Assembly (NCBI GenBank): GCA_900315335.1
Contig: OMYR01000022.1
Span: forward strand, 1-64,000
Direction of reading: 5' to 3'
DNA: 64,000 bases
Origin: an uncultured Bacteroidales bacterium
GTDB taxonomy: Bacteria > Bacteroidota > Bacteroidia > Bacteroidales > P3
The notes under the pieces were generated by a model. It saw only the letters and a program-made list of their open reading frames with translations. It was not told the DNA's origin and ran no database searches. Of the stretch, positions 1-8,709 are shown piece after piece. A program made the position numbers and the translations under genes. Position 1 is the stretch's first letter. Each line of letters begins with the position of its first letter.

Positions 1-387
1 CACCCTTTAGAATGTACAGTTAAAGTTTACGACCATATTTCTGACTTATTACTCACAAACTATTGAGCAATAACTGGTTGCAAATACCTTTCTTGTAAGA
101 GATTAACTTCAATAATGATAGGTGATAGTGTTACGACAATTGGCAAGAGCGCTTTTTATAACTGTGAAAGTTTAATTTCGGTAACGATAGGTAATAATGT
201 TAAGACAATTGACGATGGCTCTTTTTATGGGAAAGTGGATACTGTTGATGACGATTTTCCGTTCTAACAAGGTAAAGAATAAACATTATCTGGAAGATAG
301 ACAACTTCAAACCTTAGTGCAGGTGTTTATTACTTGGTAATTATAACACAAGACAGAGTTGCAGCAGAAAAGTTGATAGTAAAATAA
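1..387 (+). pseudogene. Decayed 3' remnant of a T9SS-sorted leucine-rich repeat surface protein
   Basis: Frame 1 encodes pieces of one protein interrupted by in-frame stops at 64-66, 265-267, 280-282 and 298-300, ending at 385-387. Bases 103-264 give BspA-type LRR_5 repeats (LTSIMIGDSVTTIGKSAFY, then SVTIGNNVKTIDDGSF). Bases 310-384 give a typical end of a type IX secretion sorting domain (NLSAGVYYLVI, closing with EKLIVK). All parts lie in the same frame, so the damage is nonsense changes rather than indels; TAG at 298 sits where such domains often carry Gln. Known: BspA-like LRR proteins are surface adhesins of Bacteroidetes. Inferred: a dead gene. Its 5' part is outside the window, so it may be longer. 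Confidence 0.72.
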
Positions 388-408
388 AAAGAACTAACAG
401 ATACTAAC

Positions 409-451
409 ACAATATAAGGGTGACGGATTGAAAAATCTGTCCCCTTATTGT
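409..451. terminator. Bidirectional hairpin terminator
   Basis: A long imperfect inverted repeat (ACAATATAAGGG.. against CCCCTTATTGT) sits between the decayed gene on the plus strand and the end of the minus-strand glycosyltransferase, so it can serve both. Confidence 0.6.
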
Positions 452-453
452 AT

Positions 454-1935
454 TTACTTGATAACGTCTGTGTTTCTATATATTATATATGTGTAGTTGT
501 GGTTGTGGCGGTTGATTTTAGTCATTAGGGCGTCCAAGAAACTCGGCTTTATCGTTGTTTCGTAGGTCAGGTGAGGGAAGTATTGCTGCATATTATTTAC
601 CCTTTTGTCCAAATCGGTCTCTTGGGCAAAGACAACAAAGGCAGGTTCGCCGTTTATATTCCATTGGCTTATATCGATAGTGTCGGAAATATAGTTGAGT
701 TGTTTGCAGTCTTGGACGGCGTAGGTGCGTGGAAGATGTTCCCAATCGCGGTGCGGCGTGTCCTCATAGACAAAAGTCTTGACATTCGGGCGGTATTTGT
801 ACATATATGCCATAGTCTCCACGCGGGAGCGTTTGGAATAGTGAAACGTAACGGGAATAAGCATTACGGTATTGATAACAATGGAGATAATGATGCAAAT
901 GCGGACGGTTTTTCGCCATTTTGGGTTAAAGGATTTTGTGTAAAAGGCGTTGCAACCTATTATTCCCAAAAGAATGATAAAGGGTATTATCGGAAAAATA
1001 AATCTCTCTTGTTTGTTGGGGAAGATGCTGTGGAAGAATAGGAAACAGAACGAAGGAAGAAACAAAAACAATTGTTTGTATCCGTAAAAGAAGCCGAACA
1101 TCAACAGGACGCTGACAGGTGGAACCAACACGCCGAGTAGCACACCGAAGTATTTGAAGAAGCCGCCTTGCGGATACTGTCCCGAGTGCGTCAGATTGTA
1201 TGCGAAGTATTCCTGCATCTCGGCAAAAGGTTTGTGCCAAATGAAGATGTCGGATATTTGCGTTATGGAGAAGACAACAACGACGGCAAGCGACCAGATA
1301 ACAGCGTTTTTCCATTGTTTGTAGATAAGCATCGCAAGACCGAAGCCGCCGATAAAGAACAGAACCTGAAAGCGGAAAGCGACAGCCAAGCCCATAACGG
1401 CACCGCTGAGAATAACGTCTTTAACTCTCGGTTTTTTGTTGCGGATATAAAGCCATGTACTCCAAACAAGCAGAGGCATACAGACTATTTCAACCAAATT
1501 TCTTACGCTAAGCCACGGCATACACCAAAGCAAAGATAAAATCCACGCAGTTATATTGGCGGGTTTCTTGTCGTTGGTAATGCTGAAAACAATCTTATGT
1601 GAGAAATAAATAGTCAGCAATGAGAACAAAGCGTGAATTAATCTGACAAAATACATCTGTATATCCAAACTCTCTATACCAAGAAACGCCAAGCCTTTGA
1701 ATAGGAAAAACATCAGTAGCGGGTAAGTAAAAGAATGTCCTTGCGGAACAGAGTTCAGCCAGCCTTGAAAGTCCCATCCGCTTGCCCAAGAACGTGATGT
1801 TTCGATGATAAGAAAATGGTCGTCGTGCATACCATAGCCTTTGGCAAACAAAACACTAAGCATTCTAACCAAGAACGCAACGATGATTATCAGCGTTAGT
1901 GGGTGCTTTTCGTAATAAAGTTTCAGCGTCTTCAT
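454..1935 (-). CDS. GT22/Alg9-like membrane mannosyltransferase (dolichyl/polyprenyl-phosphate-sugar dependent)
   Basis: A 493-residue polytopic membrane protein. The first hydrophobic segment (about 12-30) is followed by an acidic loop, GMHDDHFLI (about 35-43), in the place where GT-C glycosyltransferases keep their catalytic acidic pair. Several further membrane segments follow, and NKQERFIFPIIPF near residue 310 resembles the HKE-RFI-P-P signature of the GT22 (Alg9/PIG-B) family. Known: these enzymes use a lipid-linked sugar on the outer face of the cytoplasmic membrane. Inferred: transfer of a sugar to a glycan or glycoprotein; the acceptor cannot be told. ATG start; the leader holds the 21-bp repeat array. 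It stands alone, downstream of rny on the same strand but separated by rny's terminator. A GT39-type enzyme is the alternative. Confidence 0.7.
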   Translation of the reverse strand: MKTLKLYYEKHPLTLIIIVAFLVRMLSVLFAKGYGMHDDHFLIIETSRSWASGWDFQGWLNSVPQGHSFTYPLLMFFLFKGLAFLGIESLDIQMYFVRLIHALFSLLTIYFSHKIVFSITNDKKPANITAWILSLLWCMPWLSVRNLVEIVCMPLLVWSTWLYIRNKKPRVKDVILSGAVMGLAVAFRFQVLFFIGGFGLAMLIYKQWKNAVIWSLAVVVVFSITQISDIFIWHKPFAEMQEYFAYNLTHSGQYPQGGFFKYFGVLLGVLVPPVSVLLMFGFFYGYKQLFLFLPSFCFLFFHSIFPNKQERFIFPIIPFIILLGIIGCNAFYTKSFNPKWRKTVRICIIISIVINTVMLIPVTFHYSKRSRVETMAYMYKYRPNVKTFVYEDTPHRDWEHLPRTYAVQDCKQLNYISDTIDISQWNINGEPAFVVFAQETDLDKRVNNMQQYFPHLTYETTIKPSFLDALMTKINRHNHNYTYIIYRNTDVIK

Positions 1936-2007
1936 TTTCTTTGTTGGTGTTATATGGTTTATTGTCGTTATTGTTTGTTGAGAATTTTTGTTGAGGTTTT
2001 GCGGGTT

Positions 2008-2086
2008 TATTGATGTGAGTGATTAGTGAAATAGTGTGAGTGATTAGAAAAATAGTGTTAAACATTAATTTTGCGATAAGTGATAA
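2008..2086. repeat. 21-bp periodic dyad array, copy 1
   Basis: About three to four 21-bp units lie upstream of the glycosyltransferase. Units such as GAAATAGTGTGAGTGATTAG and AAAATAGTGTTAAACATTAA show two centre variants (GTGAGTG and GTTAAAC) inside the same outer arms. Confidence 0.8.
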
Positions 2087-2119
2087 GAGTGTCGGGGTAG
2101 GAGTTTTTGATAAAAAAAT

Positions 2120-2154
2120 AAGATACTGTCCCGTTTGTTTTGGGACAGCATCTT
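2120..2154 (-). terminator. rny terminator
   Basis: AAGATACTGTCCC pairs with GGGACAGCATCTT around a 9-base loop. On the minus strand the stem is followed by a T-rich run (TTATTTTTTTATC), and it lies just downstream of the rny stop codon. Confidence 0.85.
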
Positions 2155-2204
2155 TTGTTTATTTCAACAGACAAACAAACGTTGTCTTCAAAGATATTCT
2201 TTTG

Positions 2205-3746
2205 TTATTTGGCATAATTAACAGCACGGGTTTCGCGGATAACGGTAACTTTAATCATACCCGGGAATACCATTTCCGTTTGAATTTTCTTTGATAAGTC
2301 AATAGAAAGTTGGTTAGCCTCGGTGTCGCTAATCTTATCGGCTGCAACGATGACACGCAACTCTCTTCCGGCTTGAATAGCGTAAGTTTTGACAACGCCA
2401 TTGTAACTCATAGCCATATCTTCCAATTTGTTCAAACGATTGATATAAGCCTCAACGACCTCACGTCTTGCACCGGGTCTTGCACCCGAAATGGCATCAC
2501 ATACTTGAACGATAGGGGCATAAAGGCTTGTCATTTCTATCTCGTCGTGATGAGCACCGATTGCGTTGCAGATTTCAGCCTTTTCTTTGAATTTCTCTGC
2601 CATCTTCATACCGTGAATTGCGTGTGGTAGTTCCGGTTCGTCGTCAGGCACTTTGCCTATATCGTGTAACAGTCCGGCACGTTTGGCAATCTTAGGGTTT
2701 AGTCCCAATTCAGCAGCCATTGTGGCACAAAGGTTGGCAACTTCGCGAGAGTGTTGCAAAAGGTTCTGACCGTAAGAAGAACGGAATTTCATTTTACCGA
2801 CCATACGAACCAATTCGTGATGCAGATTGACAATACCCAAATCGATACAAGTTCTCTTGCCGACTTCCATAACTTCTTGTTCGACTTGTTTCTTGGTTTT
2901 GGCAACCACTTCTTCAATTCTTGCAGGGTGTATTCTGCCGTCGGTAACCAATTTATGCAAAGCCAAACGGGCTGTCTCTCTTCTTATAGGGTCAAAGCAG
3001 GAAAGTAATATGGCGTCAGGGGAATCATCGATAATTATTTCAACACCTGTTAAGTTTTCCAAAGTACGTATGTTTCTTCCTTCTCTACCGATGATGCGGC
3101 CTTTGATTTCTTCGTTTTCCAAATTGAAAACAGACACCGTGTTTTCTATTGCCGTTTCGGCAGCCGTTCTTTGTATGGATTCGATAACGATTTTCTTGGC
3201 TTGTTGGTTGGCAGTCATCTTGGCTTCTTCGACGATTTCCATGATTTTGCCCATAGCGTCGGAGCGTGCCTCTTCGGTAAGAGTTTCTATAAGTTGCGAT
3301 TTGGCTTCTTCGGCGGAAAGTCCTGCGATTTGCTCCAATTTAACCAAACTTTCTTGATAAGTTTTCTCTACTTCTTGTTGGCGTTCGGCTAATTTGTCGG
3401 CTTGTCTTTTGAGCGTTTCTTTTGCGTTATTCACTTCGGCGTTCTTTCTTTTCAGTTCTTCGACTTCTTTGTTGAACGCTTGTTCTTTTTGACGCAGTTT
3501 TTGTTCGTTCTGAATAACTTTGTTGGTTCTTTCGCGGCATTCTTTTTCGTTGTCGGCTTTCATTTGCAAGAACTTCTCTTTGGCTTGCAAAATCTTCTCT
3601 TTTTTGATGATTTCAGCCTTGTCTTCCGCTTCTTTGATTAAATCCTGACTCTTTTTCAAGAGCTTTTCGCGCATCTTGGTGGTTGCTAAGAGTATTCCGA
3701 TACCACAAAATGCAATTGCAATAATTATGTATAATGCTATATTCAT
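2205..3746 (-). CDS. rny: Ribonuclease Y
   Basis: Membrane-anchored endoribonuclease that starts mRNA decay. From the ATG at 3744-3746 the protein is 513 residues, the usual length. It has an N-terminal membrane helix ([20 protein letters not shown]), a long charged coiled coil to about residue 190, a KH domain with the motif GREGRN near 220-225, and an HD domain with LLHDIGK (His-Asp near 361-362). The open frame extends 48 codons further upstream, but that stretch reads back into the structured RNA region and puts extra residues before the membrane anchor, so the internal ATG is chosen. It lies downstream of zapA on the same strand with a candidate 6S RNA between. No Shine-Dalgarno is visible, as is usual in this phylum. 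Confidence 0.97.
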   Translation of the reverse strand: MNIALYIIIAIAFCGIGILLATTKMREKLLKKSQDLIKEAEDKAEIIKKEKILQAKEKFLQMKADNEKECRERTNKVIQNEQKLRQKEQAFNKEVEELKRKNAEVNNAKETLKRQADKLAERQQEVEKTYQESLVKLEQIAGLSAEEAKSQLIETLTEEARSDAMGKIMEIVEEAKMTANQQAKKIVIESIQRTAAETAIENTVSVFNLENEEIKGRIIGREGRNIRTLENLTGVEIIIDDSPDAILLSCFDPIRRETARLALHKLVTDGRIHPARIEEVVAKTKKQVEQEVMEVGKRTCIDLGIVNLHHELVRMVGKMKFRSSYGQNLLQHSREVANLCATMAAELGLNPKIAKRAGLLHDIGKVPDDEPELPHAIHGMKMAEKFKEKAEICNAIGAHHDEIEMTSLYAPIVQVCDAISGARPGARREVVEAYINRLNKLEDMAMSYNGVVKTYAIQAGRELRVIVAADKISDTEANQLSIDLSKKIQTEMVFPGMIKVTVIRETRAVNYAK

Positions 3747-3803
3747 TATGTTGTTTTGTTTTACCAAACTTTTTTGAAGTTTAAGTTTGTAAAACTTATG
3801 TTG

Positions 3804-4026
3804 AAAAAGAAAAAGACCGCATCCGAGCAAAGAGCATTGGAGTATCTGCAAAACTCCTCTATGAATGTTTTGGGTTTTAAGCGGTATCAAGTTTCCGCCG
3901 CTTGTCCAAAGACAAGACCCATACGAATGTATGGATTGGGGCCTGCTTTACTCCGCCAAATGCACCCGTTTCTGTATTATTACTGTTGAGTTTGCGAACT
4001 GTTACTCTCGCAAAACGAATGCAGCC
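3804..4026 (-). ncRNA. ssrS: Candidate 6S RNA
   Basis: This roughly 215-nt gap between zapA and rny folds into one long rod on the minus strand. The ends close with GGCTGCATTCG (4016-4026) against CGGATGCGGTC (3815-3825), only one mismatch. Inside lie GCAAACTC/GAGTTTTGC, GGGT/ACCC and GGCGG/CCGC, ending in the apical hairpin CCATAC-attc-GTATGG plus CTTGTC/GACAAG. The 3' end runs into TTTTTCTTTTT, a terminator-like tract. Known: 6S RNA is a rod-like RNA that binds RNA polymerase and is often next to zapA. The identity is inferred from position, size and shape; the central bulge was not verified. No clear Bacteroidetes -7 box precedes it, so it may be processed from the zapA transcript. Confidence 0.6.
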
Positions 4027-4068
4027 TTATATCTATATGTATGTCAAAAAACTTTTCTTTCTTGTCAA

Positions 4069-4377
4069 TCAGTTATCAATATTTTCTTTGGTGATATAGT
4101 CTTCTATACTTATTAACTTATCTTGTATCTGTTCCAATTCAGCAATATGTTTTATCTTTCTTTCGTTTCTCAGAGCAGTTACCATAGTCTCCAACAGTGT
4201 CATTGCCAATAAATCCTGCTTATCTGTGGAGAATATACCCTTAGTTGCATATTTTTGTACAGATTGTTCAATAGTCTGACCCGCAAGACGAAAAATTTCT
4301 TCGTCTTCTTTCTGCACTCTTACCTTATATGGACGTTGCAAAATCTCAATCTTTATCGTCAAACTGTTGTCCGTCAT
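4069..4377 (-). CDS. zapA: Cell division protein ZapA
   Basis: A 102-residue protein with the ZapA pattern. An N-terminal strand region (LTIKIEILQRPYKVRV) is followed by a helix containing EEIFRLAGQTIEQSV and a C-terminal coiled coil. ZapA binds FtsZ and cross-links protofilaments in the Z ring. The start overlaps the end of the upstream coiled-coil gene by 32 bases, which indicates translational coupling. A candidate 6S RNA and rny follow on the same strand, the arrangement common in Bacteroidetes. Confidence 0.9.
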   Translation of the reverse strand: MTDNSLTIKIEILQRPYKVRVQKEDEEIFRLAGQTIEQSVQKYATKGIFSTDKQDLLAMTLLETMVTALRNERKIKHIAELEQIQDKLISIEDYITKENIDN

Positions 4378-4675
4378 CCTTTGAAATAATTGAAATACTT
4401 CTATTAATCTTTTTCAACAAATCGTTTATCAAAACTTTCGCATCAAAATCGTTTGAATTGTTAGTTATTATATTTGTTAAATTATTTATTTGTTTATCTC
4501 GTTTTAATCTATCAATCTCCAATGTCAAGTCTTTGATTTGAGTTTTCAGGCGTTCAATCTCCTCATCTTTTTTCTTTAAGTTATGTTGAAGGTTGTGTTT
4601 GTCTGCAACCAATTTCTTTACGCTGACTTCAATGCCCTCAATCACACTATTTATATCTCTACGCTCCATATCCAT
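4346..4675 (-). CDS. Small coiled-coil protein, probable ZapA partner
   Basis: About 109 residues from the ATG at 4673-4675 (a TTG nine bases earlier is also in frame and would add three residues). Residues about 20-65 form a heptad-rich coiled coil (KKLVADKHNLQHNLKKKDEE, ERLKTQIKDLTLEIDRLKRD), followed by an Asn-rich stretch and a short amphipathic tail. No enzyme motif is visible. It overlaps zapA, so the two are probably made together. By analogy with ZapB-type coiled coils that dock on ZapA it may act at the division ring; this is inference from context and shape only. Confidence 0.75.
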   Translation of the reverse strand: MDMERRDINSVIEGIEVSVKKLVADKHNLQHNLKKKDEEIERLKTQIKDLTLEIDRLKRDKQINNLTNIITNNSNDFDAKVLINDLLKKINRSISIISKDDGQQFDDKD

Positions 4676-4712
4676 TCCTTCCAACTCAGAAACCGACTCA
4701 ACTTATCACATC

Positions 4713-4721
4713 GCAAAGTTA
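4713..4721 (-). promoter_or_regulatory. -7 box of the zapA-rny operon
   Basis: The minus strand carries TAACTTTGC, a match to the Bacteroidetes -7 consensus TAnnTTTG(C), about 40 bases before the coiled-coil gene. A good -33 TTG at the usual spacing was not found. Confidence 0.6.
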
Positions 4722-4762
4722 ATATATTTTTCTAAAATAACTATGCTTTGATGCAAATTTTA

Positions 4763-5968
4763 TTACATCGGCAGATTGTGTCCCATTTTTTCTTTCTTGG
4801 TTTTAAGATAGTTTCTATCGTATTCGTTAGGCTCGATAACGACAGGTACCGTTTCTATAATCTTGATATCAAATCCTTCCAATCCTATTCGTTTTTGTGG
4901 ATTGTTGGTCATCAAGCGTATTCTTGTTGCGTTCATATCCCTTAGTATCTGAGCCCCGATGCCGTAGTTTCTTTCGTCAGCCTTAAATCCAAGAGCCAAA
5001 TTCGCTTGAACGGTGTCCATGCCCTCATCTTGCAATTTGTATGCTTGCAATTTATTTACTAAACCTATACCTCTGCCTTCTTGATTCATATAAACAATCA
5101 TACCCTTGCCCTCTTTCTCTATGTTCTGCATTGCTTGGTGCAGTTGGTCGCCACAATCACAACGCATAGAGCCGAAAATATCTCCCGTAGCACAGCATGA
5201 ATGAACTCTGACAAGTATCGGCTCGTCTTTTTCCCACTCGCCTTTTTTTATAACAAGATGTGTCATTCCGTCATTCTTTTGTGTGTATGCAATCAAGCGG
5301 AAATGTCCCCACTTTGTCGGAAAATCAACTTCATCGTGCTTTTCTATCAATGTCTCGTGCTTCAATCTATACGCTATCAAGTCCTCAATGGAAATTATCT
5401 TCAAATCATGTTCTTTTGCGAACTTCATCAAAAACGGCAATCTCGCCATCGTACCGTCGTCGTCCATAATCTCCATTAATGCTCCCACAGGATAAAGACC
5501 CGCAAGACGGCATAAATCAACTGCAGCTTCGGTATGTCCTGCACGTTTCAATACACCTTCATCTTGTGCATACAAAGGATTGATGTGTCCGGGTCTGCCG
5601 AAATCCAAAGGTTTTGCGTTAGGATTTGCCAAATGTTTTATTGTTTCGCATCTATCGTGAGTGGAAACACCCGTAGAGCAGCCCTCCAACTTATCGATGG
5701 TTACCGTAAAAGGAGTACCCAACACAGATGTGTTGTCCGTAACCTGATGCGGTAAATCCAATTCCTTACAACGTGATATTGTTATAGGTGTGCATAATAC
5801 TCCGCGAGCGTTTTTCAACATAAAATTAACTTTATCGGGAGTTATCTTCTCAGCCGCAATAATCAAATCGCCTTCATTTTCCCTATCTTGATCATCGACA
5901 ACTATTACAAACTTACCTTGTTTTATATCTTCTATTGCTTCTTCTATTGTGTTCAATGTAGTTTTCAT
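4763..5968 (-). CDS. ribBA: Bifunctional 3,4-dihydroxy-2-butanone-4-phosphate synthase / GTP cyclohydrolase II
   Basis: Makes both precursors of riboflavin: the four-carbon unit from ribulose 5-phosphate and the pyrimidine from GTP. The RibB half (about 1-200) has [11 protein letters not shown] and THDRCETI. The RibA half (about 205-400) has the zinc site in [20 protein letters not shown] and the catalytic GRGIGL motif. Start placed at the ATG 5966-5968, which gives about 401 residues; a TTG four codons upstream is possible. The gene stands alone and diverges from the LysE-type exporter. I saw no FMN riboswitch in the 115-base leader. Confidence 0.96.
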   Translation of the reverse strand: MKTTLNTIEEAIEDIKQGKFVIVVDDQDRENEGDLIIAAEKITPDKVNFMLKNARGVLCTPITISRCKELDLPHQVTDNTSVLGTPFTVTIDKLEGCSTGVSTHDRCETIKHLANPNAKPLDFGRPGHINPLYAQDEGVLKRAGHTEAAVDLCRLAGLYPVGALMEIMDDDGTMARLPFLMKFAKEHDLKIISIEDLIAYRLKHETLIEKHDEVDFPTKWGHFRLIAYTQKNDGMTHLVIKKGEWEKDEPILVRVHSCCATGDIFGSMRCDCGDQLHQAMQNIEKEGKGMIVYMNQEGRGIGLVNKLQAYKLQDEGMDTVQANLALGFKADERNYGIGAQILRDMNATRIRLMTNNPQKRIGLEGFDIKIIETVPVVIEPNEYDRNYLKTKKEKMGHNLPM

Positions 5969-6010
5969 TGCAGTTTCCAAATCTTAAACTTTAATTTCCT
6001 TACTAAATTA

Positions 6011-6043
6011 TTTTGCAAAATTAATAAAACTTTGTATCTTTGC
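6011..6043 (+). promoter_or_regulatory. Bacteroidetes promoter for the LysE-type exporter
   Basis: TTTTG at 6011-6015, a 19-base spacer, then TATCTTTGC at 6035-6043. This is a near-perfect TTTG-N19-TAnnTTTG promoter, about 40 bases before the start codon. Confidence 0.85.
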
Positions 6044-6083
6044 AAACCTAAAATTGAAAAAAGTACAAAACTAACTGAATTTA

Positions 6084-6737
6084 ATGAGTGTATTCCATAT
6101 AATAACGAAAGGGATTTTGTTTGGCTTGACATTGTCGTTGATGATAGGCCCGGCGTTTTTCAAACTTATTCAAACGAGCATATCGCAAGGCTTTCGTTCG
6201 GGAGCGCACTTGGTATTGGGCGTTTCGTTAAGCGACATAATTATGGTGTTCGTTGCGTGGTATGGTTTGTCAAGCATATTCAACGACCGCTCCACTCAAA
6301 AAATCGTTTCCCTTATAGGCGGAATCGTTATCATAAGTTTTGGAATTTACACCGCAACACGCCGACATATAACCCCAAAGTCTCCCAAAACCATTATCAA
6401 CAGCGCAAAATTCCGCTTAAAATACTTGGGACAAGGTTTTTTATTCAATATTGTCAATCCCGGTACTTGGTTGTTTTGGCTTATTCCCATAGGACTTGCC
6501 AATGTTTATGATAAAAGAAGCGAGCAGATAATCTTTCTTGCGTCCATTCTTTTCACCAATTTCTGTATGGACACCATAAAATGTGCGATAAGCAACGAGT
6601 TGAAGAAATTTATGACAGACAATGTTATAACAATCATCAACCGTGTCGTTGGTTCAATCCTTATTGCCTTTGGTCTTTATCTTGCCATTGTCGCATTTCT
6701 TCCCGACAATATCAGTATTTTGAATGATTTGCCATAA
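6084..6737 (+). CDS. LysE/RhtB-family exporter
   Basis: A 217-residue membrane protein with about six hydrophobic segments. The first carries GILFGLTLSLMIGPAFFKLI, matching the LysE-family opening in which a GPAF/GPV motif follows the first helix. The segment around 55-95 and the C-terminal pair also fit. Known: LysE, RhtB and related carriers export amino acids or other small cytoplasmic solutes. The substrate cannot be told here. It is a single gene with its own strong promoter and no linked biosynthetic genes. Confidence 0.85.
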   Translation: MSVFHIITKGILFGLTLSLMIGPAFFKLIQTSISQGFRSGAHLVLGVSLSDIIMVFVAWYGLSSIFNDRSTQKIVSLIGGIVIISFGIYTATRRHITPKSPKTIINSAKFRLKYLGQGFLFNIVNPGTWLFWLIPIGLANVYDKRSEQIIFLASILFTNFCMDTIKCAISNELKKFMTDNVITIINRVVGSILIAFGLYLAIVAFLPDNISILNDLP

Positions 6738-6974
6738 ATTCCGCTTTTGGTGTGTTCTTTTTCCTTGATATTTATAACTTCGCTTCTGTTACTTTTATAT
6801 TTTCCGTTTTCTGTAAGGTTATAATACAATTGTTTTTAGGACTTATCGTTTTAGTTTTTTGATTGATTTCCTTTTATTTTTCCGTTTCATTGTTTGATAT
6901 AAGCGGTTTACTCAAAGACTTAAAGCAAATAGTTCAAAAACCAATGCGGACAAGTAAAGAATTAAGTCAAAAAA

Positions 6975-7123
6975 ATATGTGGTTAAGGTTATCATACTTA
7001 TAGTTAAAGGTGTGAAATAAATAGTTGGTGATATTAATTAAATAGTTATGGACACTAATTAAATAATTACTCATACTAAATATGTAGTTATTAACATTAG
7101 GAGTATAGTTAAAGGATGTGTGG
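6975..7123. repeat. 21-bp periodic array, copy 2 (longest, diverged subtype)
   Basis: About seven consecutive 21-bp units fill much of the 565-base gap before the aminopeptidase. Clean units are 7019-7039, 7040-7060 and 7061-7081, with AAATAGTTATGGACACTAAT typical. The arms keep TAGTTA/ACTAAT but the centres are unlike those of other arrays. Bases 6738-6974 of the gap hold nothing I recognise. Confidence 0.8.
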
Positions 7124-7228
7124 TAAGTAATTGAGGATTGTAAAAATGTGTTTGGGGATATAGAACAAAGAATTTGAATGGAAAAATTAAATATATTCGT
7201 AGGACAAAAATACAATTGAGGCGTTTTA

Positions 7229-7260
7229 TTGATTGTTTCAAAGAATTGTTGTAATTTTGC
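7229..7260 (+). promoter_or_regulatory. Promoter of the aminopeptidase-plug protein pair
   Basis: TTG (7229-7231), 20 bases, TAATTTTGC (7252-7260); the start codon follows 42 bases later. Confidence 0.78.
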
Positions 7261-7302
7261 ACGCATAAGAATAGTGAAAATAACTTAAAACAATATAATA
7301 TT

Positions 7303-8694
7303 ATGTTCGCAAAAGAAACTTATGTGCAAAGGCGCAAACAACTTATGAAAGATATGAATAGCGGCTTGGTTCTTATGGTTGGAAACTCGGACGTGGCTTT
7401 CAATTATCAAGCAAATACATATTCTTTCAGACAAGATTCCACATTCAGATATTTCTTCGGTTATGATTTGCAAGGCTTGGTCGGTGTTATCGACGTTGAG
7501 TCGGGTGATGAATACCTTTTTGGTGAAGAAGTTGATATGGACGACATCATTTGGACGGGTCCCGTTCCTACATTGTCTCAAAGAGCAAAAGGTATTGGTG
7601 TAAAGCACAGCGGAACGATAAAAGATTTGCGTGCTTTGATTGATAAAGCTGTTTTTGCAGGTAGAAAAGTTCATTTCGTTCCTGCTTACAGACGCGAAAA
7701 CGTTGAATTTATCTCGGATTTGTTACATATCAACAGCGAATACATTTCTGCATACGTTTCGGTGGAACTTATCGCTGCGTGTGTTAAGCAACGTTCGATA
7801 AAGTCAGATGAGGAAATCGCAGAAATCGAAAAAGCAATTTCCACTGCATACGATATGCACACGACTATGATGCGTATGGCTGCAAAGGTCGGTACATACG
7901 AATATCAGATAGCAGGAACGATGGAGGGTATTGCTCTTGCGGGCGGCGGTCCCGTATCTTTCCCAATTATATTGACAACTCACGGAGAAATACTTCACGG
8001 ACACGACCACAGTTTGAAAATCAAAAAAGGCAGAATGATTGTTTCGGATGCCGGTTGTGAGAATGCAATGGGCTATTGTTCGGATATAACCCGTTCGGTG
8101 CCTGTCGGAGGCAAATTTGACGAAAGACAAAGGGCGATATATCAGGCAGTGTTGGACGCACAATTGTTGGTGTTCGATTTGTGTAAACCGAATGTGAAGT
8201 ATTCGGACGTTCATAAGGCAGCAGTTGCGAAATTGGGCGAGGGATTGAAAGCGATAGGTTTGATGAAAGGCGATATACACGAAGCGGTAGAGCAAGGAGC
8301 GATGGGAATGTTTATGCCTCACGGTTTGGGACATATGATGGGCTTGGACGTTCATGATATGGAGAACTACGGAGAGAATTACGTGGGCTATGATAAGAAG
8401 AATGTTCGCTCGACGCAGTTCGGATTGGCATCGCTTCGTTTGGGAAGAGAATTGAAACAAGGATTTGTTATCACAGATGAGCCCGGCTGTTACTTCGTAC
8501 CTGCATTGATAGACCAATGGAAAGCGGAAAAGAAATGTGCGGACTTTATCAATTACAGCGAAGTTGAGAAGTTCAAAGACTTTGGCGGAATCCGTATTGA
8601 AGATGATGTTTTGATAACAAAGAACGGCTGCCGTCTGCTTGGCAAACCTATACCTAAGACAATCCAAGAAGTAGAAAACGAAATGGCTTTATAA
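7303..8694 (+). CDS. pepP: Xaa-Pro aminopeptidase (peptidase M24)
   Basis: A 463-residue two-domain enzyme that removes N-terminal residues preceding proline. An AMP_N-type domain (about 1-135) precedes the pita-bread M24 domain. The five metal ligands are all visible: Asp249 and Asp261 (SDAGCENAMGYCSDITRS), His340 (PHGLGHMMG), Glu393 (TDEPGCYF) and Glu433 (IRIEDD). It is probably cytoplasmic, as there is no signal peptide. The T9SS plug protein gene follows after 15 bases on the same strand, so the two are likely co-transcribed. Confidence 0.95.
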   Translation: MFAKETYVQRRKQLMKDMNSGLVLMVGNSDVAFNYQANTYSFRQDSTFRYFFGYDLQGLVGVIDVESGDEYLFGEEVDMDDIIWTGPVPTLSQRAKGIGVKHSGTIKDLRALIDKAVFAGRKVHFVPAYRRENVEFISDLLHINSEYISAYVSVELIAACVKQRSIKSDEEIAEIEKAISTAYDMHTTMMRMAAKVGTYEYQIAGTMEGIALAGGGPVSFPIILTTHGEILHGHDHSLKIKKGRMIVSDAGCENAMGYCSDITRSVPVGGKFDERQRAIYQAVLDAQLLVFDLCKPNVKYSDVHKAAVAKLGEGLKAIGLMKGDIHEAVEQGAMGMFMPHGLGHMMGLDVHDMENYGENYVGYDKKNVRSTQFGLASLRLGRELKQGFVITDEPGCYFVPALIDQWKAEKKCADFINYSEVEKFKDFGGIRIEDDVLITKNGCRLLGKPIPKTIQEVENEMAL

Positions 8695-8709
8695 GCCAAA
8701 GCAACTGTA

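Noticed and set aside
1..387. Alternative genetic code or stop-codon readthrough to explain the in-frame stops
   Set aside because: All three stop codons terminate normal genes in the window; simple decay is enough.
2026..2066. Small proteins encoded by the repeat arrays (for example LMFNTN or NYLI heptads)
   Set aside because: They arise because 21 bases is seven codons; they appear on both strands, cross promoters and terminators, and have no start signals.
5969..6010. FMN riboswitch before ribBA
   Set aside because: The leader is short and AT-rich, without the conserved FMN core helices.
5888..6511. A 207-codon plus-strand frame across the start of ribBA and the exporter
   Set aside because: It crosses the promoter at 6011-6043 and overlaps two well-supported genes out of frame.
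7804..8667. A long open frame antisense to the aminopeptidase
   Set aside because: Coding on the other strand is certain; the antisense product is Cys/His-rich noise without family features.
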